Part shown: in pieces, positions 22,520-23,308 of the stretch
Layout: every line of letters begins with the position of its first letter
How positions within the stretch are numbered: position 1 is the first letter of the stretch
The notes under the pieces: generated by a model
What the model was told of the DNA's origin: nothing
The model's database searches: none
What the model saw: the letters and a program-made list of their open reading frames with translations, nothing else
Made by a program: the position numbers and the translations under genes
Source of the DNA: CAYOXX01 sp964408025
Lineage (GTDB): Bacteria; Acidobacteriota; DATKUA01
Reading direction: 5' to 3'
DNA: 23,308 nucleotides
NCBI GenBank assembly: GCA_964408025.1
Contig: CAYOXX010000045.1
Location: 1-23,308 of the forward strand

Positions 22520-23308
22520 ATGATCGATCCGCGCAAGCTATCAAAAGATGATATCCAGCGGGTCGCCGGCCGCCTGCGCCGCCACGGCCTCGGGCCGCTG
22601 CTCGACTCAACGCTGCTCAGCTCCCTGGCTACCGGCGCGCAGATCGACGCCCTGGTCGACGAGGCGGTCGGTCTGGGGGCAAACATCTGCGTCAACGGGT
22701 CGCGGATCGAGAGGGCCGTCGCCCGGCTCGGGATACACAAGGGCGCCCGCGAGCGCGGAATACGCGTCGTCAGCGTCATCGCCTTCCCGCTCGGCGCCTG
22801 CACAACCGAGAGCAAGGTAGCCGAGGCCGAGCACTGCCTCGAACTGGGCGCCGACGAGGTCGACATGGTCGCCAACGTCGGCCTCCTGAAAGACGGCGAC
22901 TTCGATGGCTACCGCGACGAGATCGATGCCGTCGCGGCCGCCGTCGCCGACTTCAACGCCGCCAACGGCGCCGCGCGCGGCCTCAAGGTGATCATCGAAA
23001 CCTGCTATCTGACCGATGACGAGAAGGAGTTCGCCGCGGGCTCAATTGCCGAGATCGGCCTGCGCCGTAAGATACCGGTATTCGTCAAAACCTCGACCGG
23101 ATTCGCCAAGCCGCCCGAGGGCGTTCCGTCCGGCGCCACCATCGACGACATCCTGCTCATCCGCCGCGCAGTCGGCGAGTACCATCCCGAGAAAAATCCC
23201 GTCGGCGTCAAGGCTGCCGGCGGCATCAGGGACGCCGCGGCGGTCACCAACTTCGTCATCGCTTGCGGTGGCGTCGACAGCGACCTCGAACTTGTGCCCA
23301 ACCTCCCC
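22520..23308 (+). CDS. deoC: Deoxyribose-phosphate aldolase, 3' end outside window
   Basis: 263 codons visible from the ATG at 22520, running off the right edge. DeoC cleaves 2-deoxyribose 5-phosphate to glyceraldehyde 3-phosphate and acetaldehyde. The class I aldolase features are present: ACTTESKVAEAE, EVDMVANVG (Asp of the proton relay), LKVIIETCYLTDDEK, VFVKTSTGFA with the Schiff-base Lys (about residue 193), and GVKAAGGIRD with the second Lys. The early DHTLL motif reads DSTLL. In-frame ATGs at 22451 and 22481 precede this start; neither has a ribosome site, and the one at 22520 has only a distant GGGAG. Confidence 0.92.
   Translation, partial: MIDPRKLSKDDIQRVAGRLRRHGLGPLLDSTLLSSLATGAQIDALVDEAVGLGANICVNGSRIERAVARLGIHKGARERGIRVVSVIAFPLGACTTESKVAEAEHCLELGADEVDMVANVGLLKDGDFDGYRDEIDAVAAAVADFNAANGAARGLKVIIETCYLTDDEKEFAAGSIAEIGLRRKIPVFVKTSTGFAKPPEGVPSGATIDDILLIRRAVGEYHPEKNPVGVKAAGGIRDAAAVTNFVIACGGVDSDLELVPNLP

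Noticed and set aside
22372..22875. 167-codon minus-strand ORF over deoC
   Set aside because: Antisense to the deoC frame, which has the full active-site motifs.
1..23308. tRNA or rRNA genes
   Set aside because: No TTCRANY-type T-loop with acceptor stem or conserved rRNA block was noticed by eye.

Overview
This is a GC-rich bacterial chromosomal segment (bacterial genes, Shine-Dalgarno sites, sigma70-type promoters, overlapping operon genes). It is probably from an uncultured, environmentally derived lineage. The gene content (fused ADP-forming acyl-CoA synthetase, a DUF721/DciA-like protein, secreted PPC and kelch/CARDB proteins, intergenic spacers full of palindromic repeats) does not fix a phylum, so I do not assign one. 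No rRNA, tRNA, CRISPR array, transposase or integrase was seen.

Layout. (1) 1-5645 is GC-rich core: the 3' end of a helical, TPR-like gene; a minus-strand operon of ADP-forming acyl-CoA synthetase, DciA-like protein and coiled-coil membrane protein; and divergent queA (queuosine synthesis). (2) 5646-13170 looks like an acquired or rearranged island downstream of queA. It starts with a frameshifted secreted kelch/CARDB gene. A visibly AT-richer run of minus-strand units follows: M41-like metallopeptidase, small holin-like membrane protein, HEAT-repeat protein plus GT2 glycosyltransferase, and a secreted protein. Units are separated by four copies of one ~105-bp repeat with a covarying hairpin. 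Then come gene relics (Ser/Thr kinase fragment, CARDB tail) and a large secreted protein of five PPC-like domains. The stretch ends with a relic of the queA 3' end at 13081-13170.

(3) 13241-17052: an inositol-monophosphatase gene, then two isolated AT-rich minus-strand genes. One is a membrane-anchored H-type lectin bracketed by imperfect direct repeats. The other is a DUF4209 protein with an Rx4H (HEPN-like) motif, a possible defence gene. (4) 17320-22091: return to GC-rich DNA with a radical SAM/SPASM plus flippase-like pair (minus) and a GT4 glycosyltransferase plus methyltransferase pair (plus), consistent with envelope glycan or lipid modification. The spacers carry inverted copies of a ~130-bp repeat. 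(5) 22520-end: deoC, running off the window.

The observations most worth following are the repeat-separated single-gene units at 6832-10053, the duplicated queA tail and 107-bp near-identical CARDB repeat that point to island insertion or recombination, and the DUF4209 gene.
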